From NCBI RefSeq assembly GCF_900142715.1, contig NZ_FRBX01000007.1, positions 241,402 to 305,401 of the forward strand: 64,000 nucleotides of DNA, written 5' to 3'. Positions 23,410 to 33,424 of the stretch are shown piece by piece. How positions within the stretch are numbered: the first letter of the stretch is position 1; each line of letters starts with the position of its first letter. The position numbers were made by a program, and so were the translations under genes. This DNA comes from Flavobacterium pectinovorum. GTDB taxonomy: Bacteria > Bacteroidota > Bacteroidia > Flavobacteriales > Flavobacteriaceae. The notes below the pieces were generated by a model. The model had not been told where the DNA came from and did no database searches. It was given only the letters and a program-made list of their open reading frames with translations.

Positions 23410-23934
23410 ATGAAATGTAAAAGTATTTATTGGTTAGCTGTTTTGATGTGTTTCATGGCCATTGGTTGTGATAATACAGAAGACGGAAGCTACGTTGATC
23501 CGATTACCCTTTACGAGAAAGTAAACGGAAATTGGGGATTAACAAATTTGAAAATGGTTGATGAATCTGCTAAGGCAAATGCCATCGAACCAAGTGAACA
23601 AAACTTGAGTACGTATTTTAACTACGAAGATTTTAAAATCAAATTTAACGTAGATGAAAATAGGAACCCGACAAGTTATGAAGTTCTGGGAGACGTTCCT
23701 CCATTGTTTGCCAAAACTGGATTTTGGAGATTAAGTTCAGATTTTCAGCCTACTAATGCAAGCGGTCCGGTTCGAATTTATTTGTACAGCGACGCTCAGA
23801 AAACGCAAAAAACAGACGAACTCAGACTGACTTCGGTTCCTGGAAACAACGACGAAATGGAACTTCAATTAGTGCATTCTTCAGGCGGAATTGCCTTTGT
23901 ATCTTATGTATTCAAATTAAATGCTATTAACTAA
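23410..23934 (+). CDS. DUF5004-like surface lipoprotein of the Sus locus
   Basis: A 174-residue lipoprotein with signal MKCKSIYWLAVLMCFMAIGC (lipobox Cys at 20). The mature part is beta-rich: LYEKVNGNWGLTNLKMV, then TGFWRLSSDFQ and NDEMELQLVHSSGG, resembling the DUF5004 lipocalin-like proteins found at the head of polysaccharide loci. It is the first gene of the operon, followed by a secreted protein at 23942, SusC and SusD. A glycan-binding or outer-membrane accessory role is inferred from context. Confidence 0.75.
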   Translation: MKCKSIYWLAVLMCFMAIGCDNTEDGSYVDPITLYEKVNGNWGLTNLKMVDESAKANAIEPSEQNLSTYFNYEDFKIKFNVDENRNPTSYEVLGDVPPLFAKTGFWRLSSDFQPTNASGPVRIYLYSDAQKTQKTDELRLTSVPGNNDEMELQLVHSSGGIAFVSYVFKLNAIN

Positions 23935-23941
23935 AAGTAAT

Positions 23942-25024
23942 ATGAAAAAATTTCTATATACAATTTTACTTGCCCTTTTAATGGCTCCGAATTTTACGCA
24001 GGCTCAGGAAGCCGCGGGAGCTGTGGGACCAATATCATCGTTTCCCGTAGTTTATAAATATGATGAGCAGGTTACGTGGTATTTTGACATGTCAGGATCA
24101 ACTTTTACCGAAAACGAAGATCTGTATATGTGGATGTGGTCACCATCTGAACCGGACGCGGGCAACTGGGAAAATTCTTCTGATTTTGCAAAACTGCATT
24201 ATGAAGGCAATAAAGTATGGAGTTTTACTTTAACACCAACAGTTTATTTCTCCAGAACGGTGGCACAAATTACGGCAAGCGACGGATTTTGGTTTCGTTT
24301 AAAAAACAAAAACGGATCTAAACAAAGTGAGGTTGCCAATGTAACTTACACTGATTTCTCTTCGTTTTACACTGCAAATGAGTTAATCAGATCATACCCA
24401 ACAAAACCAACAATTGATAAACCGGTTAGTATTTTATTTAACTCAAACTTGAAAGACGGCTTTGCCGGAGTTCCAAGTGTGCATTTCCACAGTGGATTAA
24501 ACGATTGGGCGGTTAAACAGGAATATCAGGCATGGCTTCCGGAAGTATCTGAAAAAACAAAACTGAAAGATCTTGGAAATGGTTTTTACAGAATGGATTT
24601 GATTCCACAAGAATATTATAATCCTGAGCCTGGCTTTGTTATGGAAAACATTACGTTTCTGTTTGTAGCAAAAGACTGGACAACGAATTCTGGCGATCAG
24701 ATTATTTATGCAGGCGCTTATGAGCCGCCACCACCGCCGGTATTTGGCTTTTTTCCTTTACAAATTAGCCAAAAAGATTTTCTGGGTATGTACAGAAAAA
24801 ACAACGAACCGGGCGTAAACAAATTAATGTACACGATTACAGCCGGAAGCAAAATAATTACGGGTGAGTTTTCAGGCGGAACTGCTGAAATAAAAGGATT
24901 TGTCAATTTGGTTTCAGAGCTTCAGGGAATTCCGAATTTAAGTGAAATTCATGTTTTGGTCAAAGACAATAAAGACAAAACAATTTCGGATACAACCATT
25001 CCGCTTAAAACTTTAGACAAATAA
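23942..25024 (+). CDS. Secreted Sus-locus protein, glycan-binding candidate
   Basis: Start chosen at the ATG at 23942, which begins a clean signal peptide MKKFLYTILLALLMAPNF ending TQAQ; the frame upstream overlaps the preceding gene. The 360-residue mature protein has beta-sandwich-like repeats: VTWYFDMSGSTFTENEDLYM, MWSPSEPDAGNWEN, then a second set around PVSILFNSNLKDGFAG and SVHFHSGLNDWAVKQEY. This tandem layout recalls SusE/SusF-like starch-binding modules. No catalytic motif is seen. Gap to SusC is 24 bp, so it is co-transcribed. Confidence 0.75.
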   Translation: MKKFLYTILLALLMAPNFTQAQEAAGAVGPISSFPVVYKYDEQVTWYFDMSGSTFTENEDLYMWMWSPSEPDAGNWENSSDFAKLHYEGNKVWSFTLTPTVYFSRTVAQITASDGFWFRLKNKNGSKQSEVANVTYTDFSSFYTANELIRSYPTKPTIDKPVSILFNSNLKDGFAGVPSVHFHSGLNDWAVKQEYQAWLPEVSEKTKLKDLGNGFYRMDLIPQEYYNPEPGFVMENITFLFVAKDWTTNSGDQIIYAGAYEPPPPPVFGFFPLQISQKDFLGMYRKNNEPGVNKLMYTITAGSKIITGEFSGGTAEIKGFVNLVSELQGIPNLSEIHVLVKDNKDKTISDTTIPLKTLDK

Positions 25025-25048
25025 CTATCAAACCAAACACCAATTCTA

Positions 25049-28000
25049 ATGAATAGTAAAAATAAAAAAATAGTCCTGCATCAAATGTGGACTACTAAAT
25101 CGGTGGTATTCATGATTTTCATGCTTTTCCTTTCGGCAGGAATATTTGCGCAGGGAAAAAAGAAAGTATCAGGTACCGTTTATGACAATACAGGAAGTGT
25201 TTTGCCGGGAGCTTCGGTAATTGAAGTGGGTACAAAAAACGCAACCACAACAGATTTTGATGGGAAATTTTCGCTAGATGTAGCCGTAGGAGGTGCCATA
25301 GAAGTATCGTTTATAGGTTCATCAACACAAAAAGTTCAAATCACTTCAACTTCTTCAAACATTGATGTTCGTTTGCAAAATGACGGATATCAACTGGCAG
25401 AAGTTCAGGTTGTTTCTGTTGGATACGGAACTCAGAAAAAATCAGATTTAACCGGAGCCATTTCGACCGTTGGTGCAGATGATTTGGTTAAAGGAACAAT
25501 TTCTTCAACAGAACAGGTTTTACAGGGAAAAGTAGCGGGATTGAATGTAATTCGTCCTTCCGGAGATCCTGCAGCGGGTTCTACTTTACGCTTGCGCGGA
25601 GGAACATCTTTAACAGCAAGTAACAGTCCGCTTATTGTAGTTGATGGAATTGCGGGTGTTGATATCAATGTCGTTCAGCCTTCAGACATTAAATCGGTAG
25701 ACATTCTTAAAGATGCTTCGGCGACAGCCATATACGGTTCAAGAGGAGCAAACGGAGTAATTATTATTACCACAAAATCAGGAACAAAAGGGGTTTCTGT
25801 TACCTATAGCGGTTTATCAAGCGTAGGTTATGTGGCTGATAATTTAGATCTTTTATCTGCAAACGAATGGAGAGCTCAGGTTCGCCAAACCGGAAATCTT
25901 GATGCTGTTGATTACGGCGGAAATACCAATTGGCAAAAAGAAATCGAGCAAGTTGCCATTTCGCAATCGCATACTTTAAGCATCAATTCTGGTAAAACAG
26001 ACAGCGGTTTCAGAGCTTCACTTTCGTACTTAAATAATGAAGGTGTTATTAAAACAAGCGGTTTAGAAAGAATTAGCGGAAACCTAAACGCCTACCAATA
26101 TCTTGGAGACAACAAAGCCGTAAAATTTGATATGGGTTTATTTGCCAATATCGATAAATGGCATCCAATTGATTACAGAATTTTTGAGCGTTCTTATAAC
26201 CTGAATCCAACAATTCCGGTTTATGATGCAAACGGGGATTTTTCTTCTGTAGGCGGAAATATCTACGAAAATCCAGTGGAGATTTTAACCAACAGAACAG
26301 TTGATAACGAAAGACACAGACTTCTGGGTTATTTTAAAACTGAAGTAAAATTCCTGAATGATTTCTTAGCAGTTGCCAATATTTCATTAGAACATAATGC
26401 GATGCAGGGAAGTACTTATAAACCTTCGTATGCTGTTATGGAAGGAAGAACCGAAGGCGGTTATGCTCAAAAAACTTATGCAGAATATACAAATGCACAA
26501 GGAGAATTGTATGTAAATTATACTAAAGTTATTGATAAACATAATATTAGCGCACTTGCCGGATATTCTTATTTAGAAAATATTTACAATGGTTTTGGCG
26601 CACAGCGTTCCGGTTTTGTAACTGATGCTTTTGGTTATAATAATTTAGGAGCAGGTTACAATTATCGTTTGGGCGATGTGTATTCGTATAAAGGAAAATC
26701 GAATTTGGTTTCATTTTATGCGCGTGCCAATTATGGTTACGACAGCAAATATTTGTTGACTGCAACGGTAAGACGTGACGGTTCAAGCCGTTTTGGAGAA
26801 AACAATAAATGGGGAACTTTCCCATCTGCATCTGCGGCGTGGAGAATTTCTAACGAAGATTTTATGACTTCGTCTAAAGATTGGTTAGGCAATTTAAAAC
26901 TAAGAGTAGGTTGGGGAATTACCGGTAATCAGGACGGAATTGGTGAATACAAATCACTTTCGATTTTAGGAGTGGGTAACGACAGTTATTATGATCCTGT
27001 TACAGGAACGTGGAGTTTGGCTTATTCGCCAAAACAAAACCCAAATCCTGATTTAAAATGGGAATCTACAGAACAAGTAAACGTGGGTATAGACTTTAGT
27101 TTATTTAATAGAATTACAGGTTCATTCGAATGGTATTCTAAAACGACAAGAGATTTATTATATACGTATGAAGTGCCACAACCACCTTATTTAGTGGGTA
27201 ATATGTTGGCAAACGTTGGTGAAATGTCAAACAAAGGAGTTGAGCTTACGCTAAATGCAGACATTGTAAAAGGAGATAAATTTACCTGGGATGCTAATTT
27301 GACTTTAGGTCACAACGTTCAAAAAATAGAAAAACTATCGAATCCTACTTATAAAACAGATGTAATTTACAGCGGATCTTTACACGGATTAGCGGGTATG
27401 TCAGGACAATATTCTCAAATAATTGCAGAAGGATATCCGGTTGGAACTTTCTGGGGATTTGAAAGTGCCGGGCTTGGCGCCGATGGAAAAATGTTGTATT
27501 ACAATGCTGCCGGAGAAAAAGTTCTGGACGATGTTCTGGTAGATGCAGATAAAAGAGATTTAGGAAATATTCAGCCGGATTTAACTTTAGGTATCGGAAT
27601 GAATTTTACTTATGGAAATTTTGATTTAGGAATTTCTGGTTACGGAATGTTTGGTCAAAAAGCATTAAATGCCACAAACATGATGTTAAACGACCCAAAC
27701 AGATTACCGGCTTTTAATGTTCCTGATGATTTCCTGAATACAGGAATTACTTCTGCACCAAAATACTCAAGTTACTGGATCGAAGACGCCTCTTTCTTTA
27801 GACTTCAAACGGTTTCTGTTGGATATACATTGCCATTGAAATTAAAAGGTTCAAAATTGAGAATGTATTTAATGGGCGAAAATCTTGCCGTGTTTACAAA
27901 ATACAAAGGTGTTGATCCGGAAATTGGTTTAAATGCGCAAGATGGAATCAACCAAACCGGAGTAATGGATTTAACCGGATTGGCAGCGCCTGGAATTGAC

Positions 28001-28066
28001 AGATATAACAATTATCCTCGCCCAACAACGATTTCTGTTGGATTAAATTTCACGTTTAACAATTAA
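25049..28066 (+). CDS. susC: SusC/RagA-family TonB-dependent outer membrane transporter
   Basis: A 1005-residue protein with a signal peptide ending IFAQ, a carboxypeptidase-D regulatory-like domain (VSGTVYDNTGSVLPGASV) at ~40-110, a SusC-type junction (AEVQVVSVGYGTQKKSDLTG), a plug domain with DATASAIYGSRG-like DASATAIYGSRGANGVIIIT, and a 22-strand barrel ending in SVGLNFTFNN. It imports oligosaccharides across the outer membrane with TonB energy, with SusD as lid. The SusD gene follows after 25 bp. Confidence 0.96.
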   Translation: MNSKNKKIVLHQMWTTKSVVFMIFMLFLSAGIFAQGKKKVSGTVYDNTGSVLPGASVIEVGTKNATTTDFDGKFSLDVAVGGAIEVSFIGSSTQKVQITSTSSNIDVRLQNDGYQLAEVQVVSVGYGTQKKSDLTGAISTVGADDLVKGTISSTEQVLQGKVAGLNVIRPSGDPAAGSTLRLRGGTSLTASNSPLIVVDGIAGVDINVVQPSDIKSVDILKDASATAIYGSRGANGVIIITTKSGTKGVSVTYSGLSSVGYVADNLDLLSANEWRAQVRQTGNLDAVDYGGNTNWQKEIEQVAISQSHTLSINSGKTDSGFRASLSYLNNEGVIKTSGLERISGNLNAYQYLGDNKAVKFDMGLFANIDKWHPIDYRIFERSYNLNPTIPVYDANGDFSSVGGNIYENPVEILTNRTVDNERHRLLGYFKTEVKFLNDFLAVANISLEHNAMQGSTYKPSYAVMEGRTEGGYAQKTYAEYTNAQGELYVNYTKVIDKHNISALAGYSYLENIYNGFGAQRSGFVTDAFGYNNLGAGYNYRLGDVYSYKGKSNLVSFYARANYGYDSKYLLTATVRRDGSSRFGENNKWGTFPSASAAWRISNEDFMTSSKDWLGNLKLRVGWGITGNQDGIGEYKSLSILGVGNDSYYDPVTGTWSLAYSPKQNPNPDLKWESTEQVNVGIDFSLFNRITGSFEWYSKTTRDLLYTYEVPQPPYLVGNMLANVGEMSNKGVELTLNADIVKGDKFTWDANLTLGHNVQKIEKLSNPTYKTDVIYSGSLHGLAGMSGQYSQIIAEGYPVGTFWGFESAGLGADGKMLYYNAAGEKVLDDVLVDADKRDLGNIQPDLTLGIGMNFTYGNFDLGISGYGMFGQKALNATNMMLNDPNRLPAFNVPDDFLNTGITSAPKYSSYWIEDASFFRLQTVSVGYTLPLKLKGSKLRMYLMGENLAVFTKYKGVDPEIGLNAQDGINQTGVMDLTGLAAPGIDRYNNYPRPTTISVGLNFTFNN

Positions 28067-28091
28067 GCGAATTAACTCAAAAATATAAAAA

Positions 28092-29603
28092 ATGAAAATC
28101 AAAATAACAGCAGCAATATTGATGAGCATGCTTTTTACGATATCATGTACAAACTTAGATGAAGATTTGTACGATAGAGTAGAAGACGGAAACTTCGGAA
28201 ATACGCCAAAAGAAATTGATGCATTGGTTGGTGGCGCTTATTCTTCGCTAAGAGGATTTGCAGACGGAATTTCAAACAATTACCCAACTTGCGAATATGT
28301 TTTCTTTTTGAATGAAACCGTTTCAGATGAAGCCACGATTCCAACAAGAGGAACCAACTGGTACGATGGCGGACAATATCAGGATGCACAAAAACATACC
28401 TGGAAACCAGACAATCGTATGATTCTTTCGGCTTGGCGTTATAACTATACCGGAATAGCAAAGATCAATTCGATCATTTATCAAATCGATAAATCGTCAT
28501 TGACAGATGCCGCAAAAGCACCCATTTATGCCGAATTAAAAGCATTGAGAGCGTATTACTATTACAATCTTCTTGATATGTTTGGAAATGTGCCAATCGT
28601 AGTTAATTTTGAAGATACTTCGTTGCCGTCAAATTCTACGAGAAAACAGGTTTATGATTTTGTAGAAAAAGAATTATTGGACGCGCTTCCGCATTTAACT
28701 TCGAATGTGGTGTATTCTAAATTCACTAAAAATGTGGCATATTCATTATTGGCAAGATTGTATTTAAATTCAGAAGCATTTGTGGGAACGCCGCGTTGGC
28801 AGGATTGTATCGACATGTGCCAGAAAGTAACTGGTTATACATTAGCACCGGATTTCTTTGCCAATTTTGCGACACAAAATGAAAAATCACCAGAGATTAT
28901 TTTTGCAATTCCATACGATTCAAAAGCAGGAACTGTTGGAAATTATATGTCATCAATGTCATGTCATTACCTTCATAAATTAACGCTTTCTGCAATTGGA
29001 GATTATCCTTGGAGTGCCAACGGAATGTGCGCACAGCCGGGCGTTTTCTCTGCATTTGAAGCAACTGATAAAAGAAGAAAATGTATGGTTGCCGGAGATC
29101 AGATTAATTTAGCAACCGGACAGGTTATTATGATGGATAATGGAGAACCTTTAACCTACACAGAAGCTGTAACAAGTGTTGCCGATGCCAAAGAAAATGA
29201 AGGTGTTCGTTTGGGAAAATACGAAATGAAAGCGGGCGAAATGTGGGAACGTGATCACGATCTTGTCGTAATTCGTTATGCCGAAATTTTGATGATGCAG
29301 GCAGAATGTTATGTTCGTTTAGGATCTGCAGATTTAGCAAAACCATTTTTACAGCAAATTGCAACTCGCGCCGGAACAGAATTACCGGCTACGATTGATC
29401 TTGCTTATGTCGATAAGGAATTGCTTCGCGAATTTACTTTTGAAGGAAGAAGAAGAACAGATAACATTCGTTTTGGAACTTTCTTCGATTCATGGTGGGA
29501 AAAAGGAGCGACAGAACAATACAGAGCGATTTTCCCAATTCCGAGTACTGTAATGACCACAAATAAAAACCTTAATCAGAATCCCGGATATCCTGTAAAC
29601 TAG
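28092..29603 (+). CDS. susD: SusD/RagB-family glycan-binding lipoprotein
   Basis: A 503-residue lipoprotein (signal ILMSMLFTISC). SusD landmarks include ALRAYYYYNLLDMFGNVPIV, an LLARLYLNSEAFVG TPR helix and the C-terminal LLREFTFEGRRRTDNIRFG, FDSWWEKG and FPIPSTVM pattern. It sits on the SusC barrel at the cell surface and binds the incoming glycan. A strong hairpin (29612-29652) follows, so the downstream hydrolases may be transcribed separately or by readthrough. Confidence 0.96.
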   Translation: MKIKITAAILMSMLFTISCTNLDEDLYDRVEDGNFGNTPKEIDALVGGAYSSLRGFADGISNNYPTCEYVFFLNETVSDEATIPTRGTNWYDGGQYQDAQKHTWKPDNRMILSAWRYNYTGIAKINSIIYQIDKSSLTDAAKAPIYAELKALRAYYYYNLLDMFGNVPIVVNFEDTSLPSNSTRKQVYDFVEKELLDALPHLTSNVVYSKFTKNVAYSLLARLYLNSEAFVGTPRWQDCIDMCQKVTGYTLAPDFFANFATQNEKSPEIIFAIPYDSKAGTVGNYMSSMSCHYLHKLTLSAIGDYPWSANGMCAQPGVFSAFEATDKRRKCMVAGDQINLATGQVIMMDNGEPLTYTEAVTSVADAKENEGVRLGKYEMKAGEMWERDHDLVVIRYAEILMMQAECYVRLGSADLAKPFLQQIATRAGTELPATIDLAYVDKELLREFTFEGRRRTDNIRFGTFFDSWWEKGATEQYRAIFPIPSTVMTTNKNLNQNPGYPVN

Positions 29604-29611
29604 ATTCTGGA

Positions 29612-29662
29612 ATGTCAGTCTTCCATGTTGGTTAGTCGTGGAAGGCTGACATCTTTTATTTT
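29612..29662 (+). terminator. Intrinsic terminator after SusD
   Basis: ATGTCAGTCTTCCA (29612-29625) pairs with TGGAAGGCTGACAT (29639-29652), one G-U pair, followed by CTTTTATTTTTTTT. Confidence 0.85.
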
Positions 29663-29960
29663 TTTTGTCACAGATTAAAAGGATTTTTTTTCACGCAGAT
29701 TTGGCAGATTGAGCAGATTTATTTATCTGTGTGAATAGTTTTTGTTTCACGCAGATTCTGCAGATTAAAGCAGATTAAAAAAGATTTAATTTAATTAAAA
29801 GATCTGCGGAATCTGCTCAAATCTATTTTAAATCTGCGTGAAATAATTTTAGCCAAAGATTTCAAATTAAAATGATTAAAAAATCTGTGATAATCTTTTA
29901 ATCTGTGGCAAAAAAAATCAGCTCAATCTGCCAAATCTGCGTGAGAAAATTAAGTGGCAA
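29663..29960. repeat. Dispersed CAGATT/AATCTG repeats forming long inverted structures
   Basis: No gene. Words such as TTTCACGCAGATT (twice), AATCTGCTCAAATCT, AAATCTGCGTGAAA, CACAGATTAAAA and TTTTAATCTGTG are arranged in opposite orientations, so the 300-bp spacer can fold into long stems. The same words occur in 20879-21346 and near 53610-53640. Confidence 0.75.
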
Positions 29961-29987
29961 AAAATAAAAAGCAAATAACAAACAAAT

Positions 29988-31232
29988 ATGAAAAGATATA
30001 TCACATTATTGTTTTTTGGGATTTTGAATATTTTAATCGCCGCCGGTTGCAGCAGCGATGACAAAGGTTCAGATAAACCTGCAGAACCAGAAGTTATTGC
30101 GCCCGTTGCGATTGAAAAAACAAATAGCACCAAAATTTACGTGCACTACATGCCGTGGTTTGAAACCAACGAAAGCAGTGCCGACAAAAAATGGGGATAT
30201 CACTGGACAATGGCCAACAAAAATCCGAATACGGTAGGCGCAAACAATCGCAGAGAAATTGCATCGTATTATTATCCCCTAATTGGTCCGTACCATTCAG
30301 GCGATAAAAATGTGATTGAAAACCATTTATTACTAATGAAATACTCCGGAATTGATGGTGTTTTAATCGATTGGTACGGCACTTATGATGTTTTTGATTA
30401 CAGAATGGTCAAAGAAAACACAGAACAATTAATTGCCATGCTTAATAAAGTTGGTTTAGAATATGCCATCGTTTATGAAGACAGAGTAACCAAAAGCGCT
30501 GTTGATGCCGGAAAAGCAATTTCTGTAACCGCAGCAGCAAAAACAGATTTGGCTTATATGGAGAAAAATTATTTTGATGACGCTAATTATATCAAAGTAA
30601 ACGGAAAACCTTTGTTGTTAAACTTCGGTCCAATTGTATTGCAAACGCCAGCAGAATGGACGAATGTTTTTAACACCATAACTACAAAACCGACATTCAT
30701 TACACTTTGGGATCAATCTGTAGAGGCGGGAGCAAATGCTTCGGGAGAATATGCCTGGGTTTATAAAAACAACTCTTACCTGACGAATTTTTATACCAAT
30801 ACAAAACCAAAACTAGATGTTGCAATAGGAAGCGCTTATCCCGGCTTTAAAGATTTTTATGCCGAAGGCGGGGGCGGAGCAGCGATTGGCTGGACAATCG
30901 AACATAACAATGGCGTTACGCTTGATGAAACACTTTCGATGGCTAAAAATGCAAACCTAAACTTCTTACAATTAATTACATGGAATGACTTTGGCGAAGG
31001 GACCATGTTTGAACCAACGGTAGAATTTGGTTATACGTATATCGAAAAAGTAAAAGCTTTTGCCGGCGTAAAAAGTACCGAATCGGTTTTTGCTGAAATC
31101 AGTAAAATGTACAATTTAAGAATCGAAAAGAAAAGCAATGCCGATGTGCAGCAAAAATTAGATCAGGCTTTTAATTATTTTGTTTCCGCACAGCCTGCAA
31201 AAGCAAAACAATTGATTAATGAAATTAAATAA
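29988..31232 (+). CDS. Glycoside hydrolase, GH71/GH99-like lipoprotein
   Basis: A 414-residue lipoprotein (signal ending LIAAGC, lipobox Cys at ~21). The fold signature is TIM-barrel-like with YVHYMPWFE, IDGVLIDWYGTYDVFDYR, YAIVYEDRVTK, and near the C-terminal end of the barrel LITWNDFGEGTMFEPT, whose WNDFGEG-x-x-x-E pattern is that of the GH71/GH99 clan. Members attack alpha-mannans (GH99) or alpha-1,3-glucans (GH71). Beside a GH97 alpha-glucosidase and SusC/D, a secreted endo-acting alpha-glucan hydrolase is the best guess, but family and substrate must be tested. Confidence 0.75.
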   Translation: MKRYITLLFFGILNILIAAGCSSDDKGSDKPAEPEVIAPVAIEKTNSTKIYVHYMPWFETNESSADKKWGYHWTMANKNPNTVGANNRREIASYYYPLIGPYHSGDKNVIENHLLLMKYSGIDGVLIDWYGTYDVFDYRMVKENTEQLIAMLNKVGLEYAIVYEDRVTKSAVDAGKAISVTAAAKTDLAYMEKNYFDDANYIKVNGKPLLLNFGPIVLQTPAEWTNVFNTITTKPTFITLWDQSVEAGANASGEYAWVYKNNSYLTNFYTNTKPKLDVAIGSAYPGFKDFYAEGGGGAAIGWTIEHNNGVTLDETLSMAKNANLNFLQLITWNDFGEGTMFEPTVEFGYTYIEKVKAFAGVKSTESVFAEISKMYNLRIEKKSNADVQQKLDQAFNYFVSAQPAKAKQLINEIK

Positions 31233-31258
31233 AGAGTTGTAATTAATACAATTAAATA

Positions 31259-33283
31259 ATGAAAAACATAAACTATAGATACTGTTTAATTGCTTTAGCG
31301 TCGATATTGATTTACGCCTGCAGTGCTGGTACTAAAAAAACATACACAATCAGTTCACCTGGAAAAACGACCCAATTGGTTTTTGAATTAACTGTTTCGG
31401 GTCAGCCGCAATACAGTTTTTCATCCAATGGAAAATCGGTTATTGAGCCGTCTTTGATGGGATTTGAATTTCAGGGAATCCAGAAAATGACAGAAGGTTT
31501 TGAAGTGGTTTCCACCGAAGAAAAAACGTCTGATGAAACCTGGGAACAGCCTTGGGGCGAATTCAAAAAAGTTCGTGACCATCACACCGAATTGATTGTT
31601 CATTTGAAAGAATCAAAAGGAGAAGAACGTTTGGTTGATATTATTTTCAGGGTTTTTGATGATGGCGTTGGATTTCGCTATTTCTTTCCGAAACAGCCTC
31701 ATTTAAATAAAGTGAAAATTACTGACGAAGCAACGCAGTTTACTTTTAAATCTGAAAATGAGGTTTGGTGGATTCCTGTTCACAGAGAAAACAGTTATTA
31801 TGAAAGTACCTATCGTAAAACGCCTGTTAGTAAAACAGATACTATAAACACGCCGGCCACTTTTGAAACCAAAGAAAAATTATTTGTGGCGATTCACGAA
31901 GCCAATTTGACCGATTTTGCCTCAATGACGTTATTAAAAGTAAATAATAAACAATACAAAAGTGAATTGGTGCCTTGGGCAGATGGCGTAAAAGTATATG
32001 CAGAAACACCTTTTACAACACCTTGGAGAACGATTATTGTAGGCAAAAATCCGGGAGATTTAACGACTTCTACGATTATGCTGAATTTAAATGATCCTTC
32101 AAAAATTGAAGATCTTTCATGGATTACGCCTTCCAAATATATTGGAATCTGGTGGGGAATGCATCTCGAAAAATTCACTTGGGGACAAGGACCAAAACAC
32201 GGTGCAACAACCAAAAACACCAAAGAATACATTGATTTTGCTGCAAAAAATAATTTCGACGGTGTTCTTGTCGAAGGCTGGAATGAAGGCTGGGACGGCG
32301 ACTGGACGGCAGACGGATCTGCGTTTAGTTTTGTAAAACCATATCCTGATTTTAATCTGGAAGAAATTACAAAATATGCGGCCATGAAAAATGTTCGTTT
32401 AATTGGGCATCACGAAACTGCCGGAGCTACAAAAAACTACGAAAGCCAGTTGGAAGATGCTTTTAAATTGTATCAAAAAATGGGCGTAAATACCGTAAAA
32501 ACGGGTTATGTAAACAAATATCTGGACAAAAAAGAATGGCATGATAGCCAATACGGAGCGCGTCATTACAGAAAAGTTATGGAAACAGCGGCGAAATATC
32601 ACATTATGATCGACAACCACGAACCTATAAAAGGAACGGGCTTACAGCGTACGTATCCAAACTTTATGTCTCAGGAAGGCGGCAGAGGTCAGGAATACAA
32701 CGCGTGGTCTGTAGATGGCGGAAACACGCCGGAACATTTAACTACTTTGCCTTTTACAAGAATGCTATCAGGACCTTTTGATTACACGCCGGGGAATTTC
32801 AATTTTGATTACAAAACGCCATCCGGAGCACGTGTACAGACGACTTTGGCAAATCAACTGGCTTTATATGTAATTGTTTTTAGTCCGTTGCAAATGGCTT
32901 CAGACTTGCCGGAGAATTACGAAGGAAAACCTGAATTTAAGTTTGTAAAAGAAGTTCCGTGCAATTGGTCAGACACAAAAGTTCTGGATTCTAAAATTGG
33001 AGAATACACCACAATTGCCCGCAAAGACTGGGATGAGAACAACTGGTATTTGGGTTCTATAACAAACAGTAATGCCAGAGATCTTAAAGTAGCATTATCA
33101 TTTTTAGATGCAGGAAAAGAATACGAAGCCGAAATTTATGCGGATGGAGCAGGAGCAAACTACAAAACGAATCCGTATCCGGTGGTGATTTCAAAACAAA
33201 AAGTAAATAGTAAAACAGTTTTAGATATTAAACTCGCAGCTGGCGGTGGAACAGCTATAAAATTTTCTCCAGTCGAGAAATAA
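31259..33283 (+). CDS. GH97 alpha-glucosidase, inverting SusB type
   Basis: A 674-residue lipoprotein (signal ending ILIYAC). The N-terminal beta-supersandwich contains SSPGKTTQLVFELTVSGQPQ; the barrel contains YIGIWWGMHLEKFTWG and GVLVEGWNEGWDGDW. Three Glu at 386 (HHETAGATK), 455 (IDNHEPIKG) and 479 (RGQEYNAW) have the same spacing (69 and 24) as Glu439, 508 and 532 of SusB. Gly in VKTGYV replaces the nucleophilic Asp of retaining GH97 enzymes. An inverting, calcium-dependent alpha-glucosidase is therefore predicted. It forms the last gene of the locus, 26 bp after the GH71/99-like gene. Confidence 0.92.
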   Translation: MKNINYRYCLIALASILIYACSAGTKKTYTISSPGKTTQLVFELTVSGQPQYSFSSNGKSVIEPSLMGFEFQGIQKMTEGFEVVSTEEKTSDETWEQPWGEFKKVRDHHTELIVHLKESKGEERLVDIIFRVFDDGVGFRYFFPKQPHLNKVKITDEATQFTFKSENEVWWIPVHRENSYYESTYRKTPVSKTDTINTPATFETKEKLFVAIHEANLTDFASMTLLKVNNKQYKSELVPWADGVKVYAETPFTTPWRTIIVGKNPGDLTTSTIMLNLNDPSKIEDLSWITPSKYIGIWWGMHLEKFTWGQGPKHGATTKNTKEYIDFAAKNNFDGVLVEGWNEGWDGDWTADGSAFSFVKPYPDFNLEEITKYAAMKNVRLIGHHETAGATKNYESQLEDAFKLYQKMGVNTVKTGYVNKYLDKKEWHDSQYGARHYRKVMETAAKYHIMIDNHEPIKGTGLQRTYPNFMSQEGGRGQEYNAWSVDGGNTPEHLTTLPFTRMLSGPFDYTPGNFNFDYKTPSGARVQTTLANQLALYVIVFSPLQMASDLPENYEGKPEFKFVKEVPCNWSDTKVLDSKIGEYTTIARKDWDENNWYLGSITNSNARDLKVALSFLDAGKEYEAEIYADGAGANYKTNPYPVVISKQKVNSKTVLDIKLAAGGGTAIKFSPVEK

Positions 33284-33325
33284 AATAAGTTAATTGAGTT
33301 TATTTTGAGTTAAGTTTGATCAATG

Positions 33326-33366
33326 AACCCGGCATCTTTAGAAAAAGGTGTTGGGTTTGTTTTTTC
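33326..33366 (+). terminator. Terminator of the Sus-type locus
   Basis: AACCCGGCATCTTT pairs with AAAGGTGTTGGGTT (several G-U pairs), followed by TGTTTTTT, 43 bp after the GH97 stop and between convergent genes. Confidence 0.65.
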
Positions 33367-33424
33367 TGGAAATTGTATTATAAGTTGATTTTAAAATAAA
33401 TCAACGTTTTATTCCTCAATTCTA

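Noticed and set aside
28135..28461. 108-residue minus ORF in susD
   Set aside because: Shadow of SusD, no motifs.
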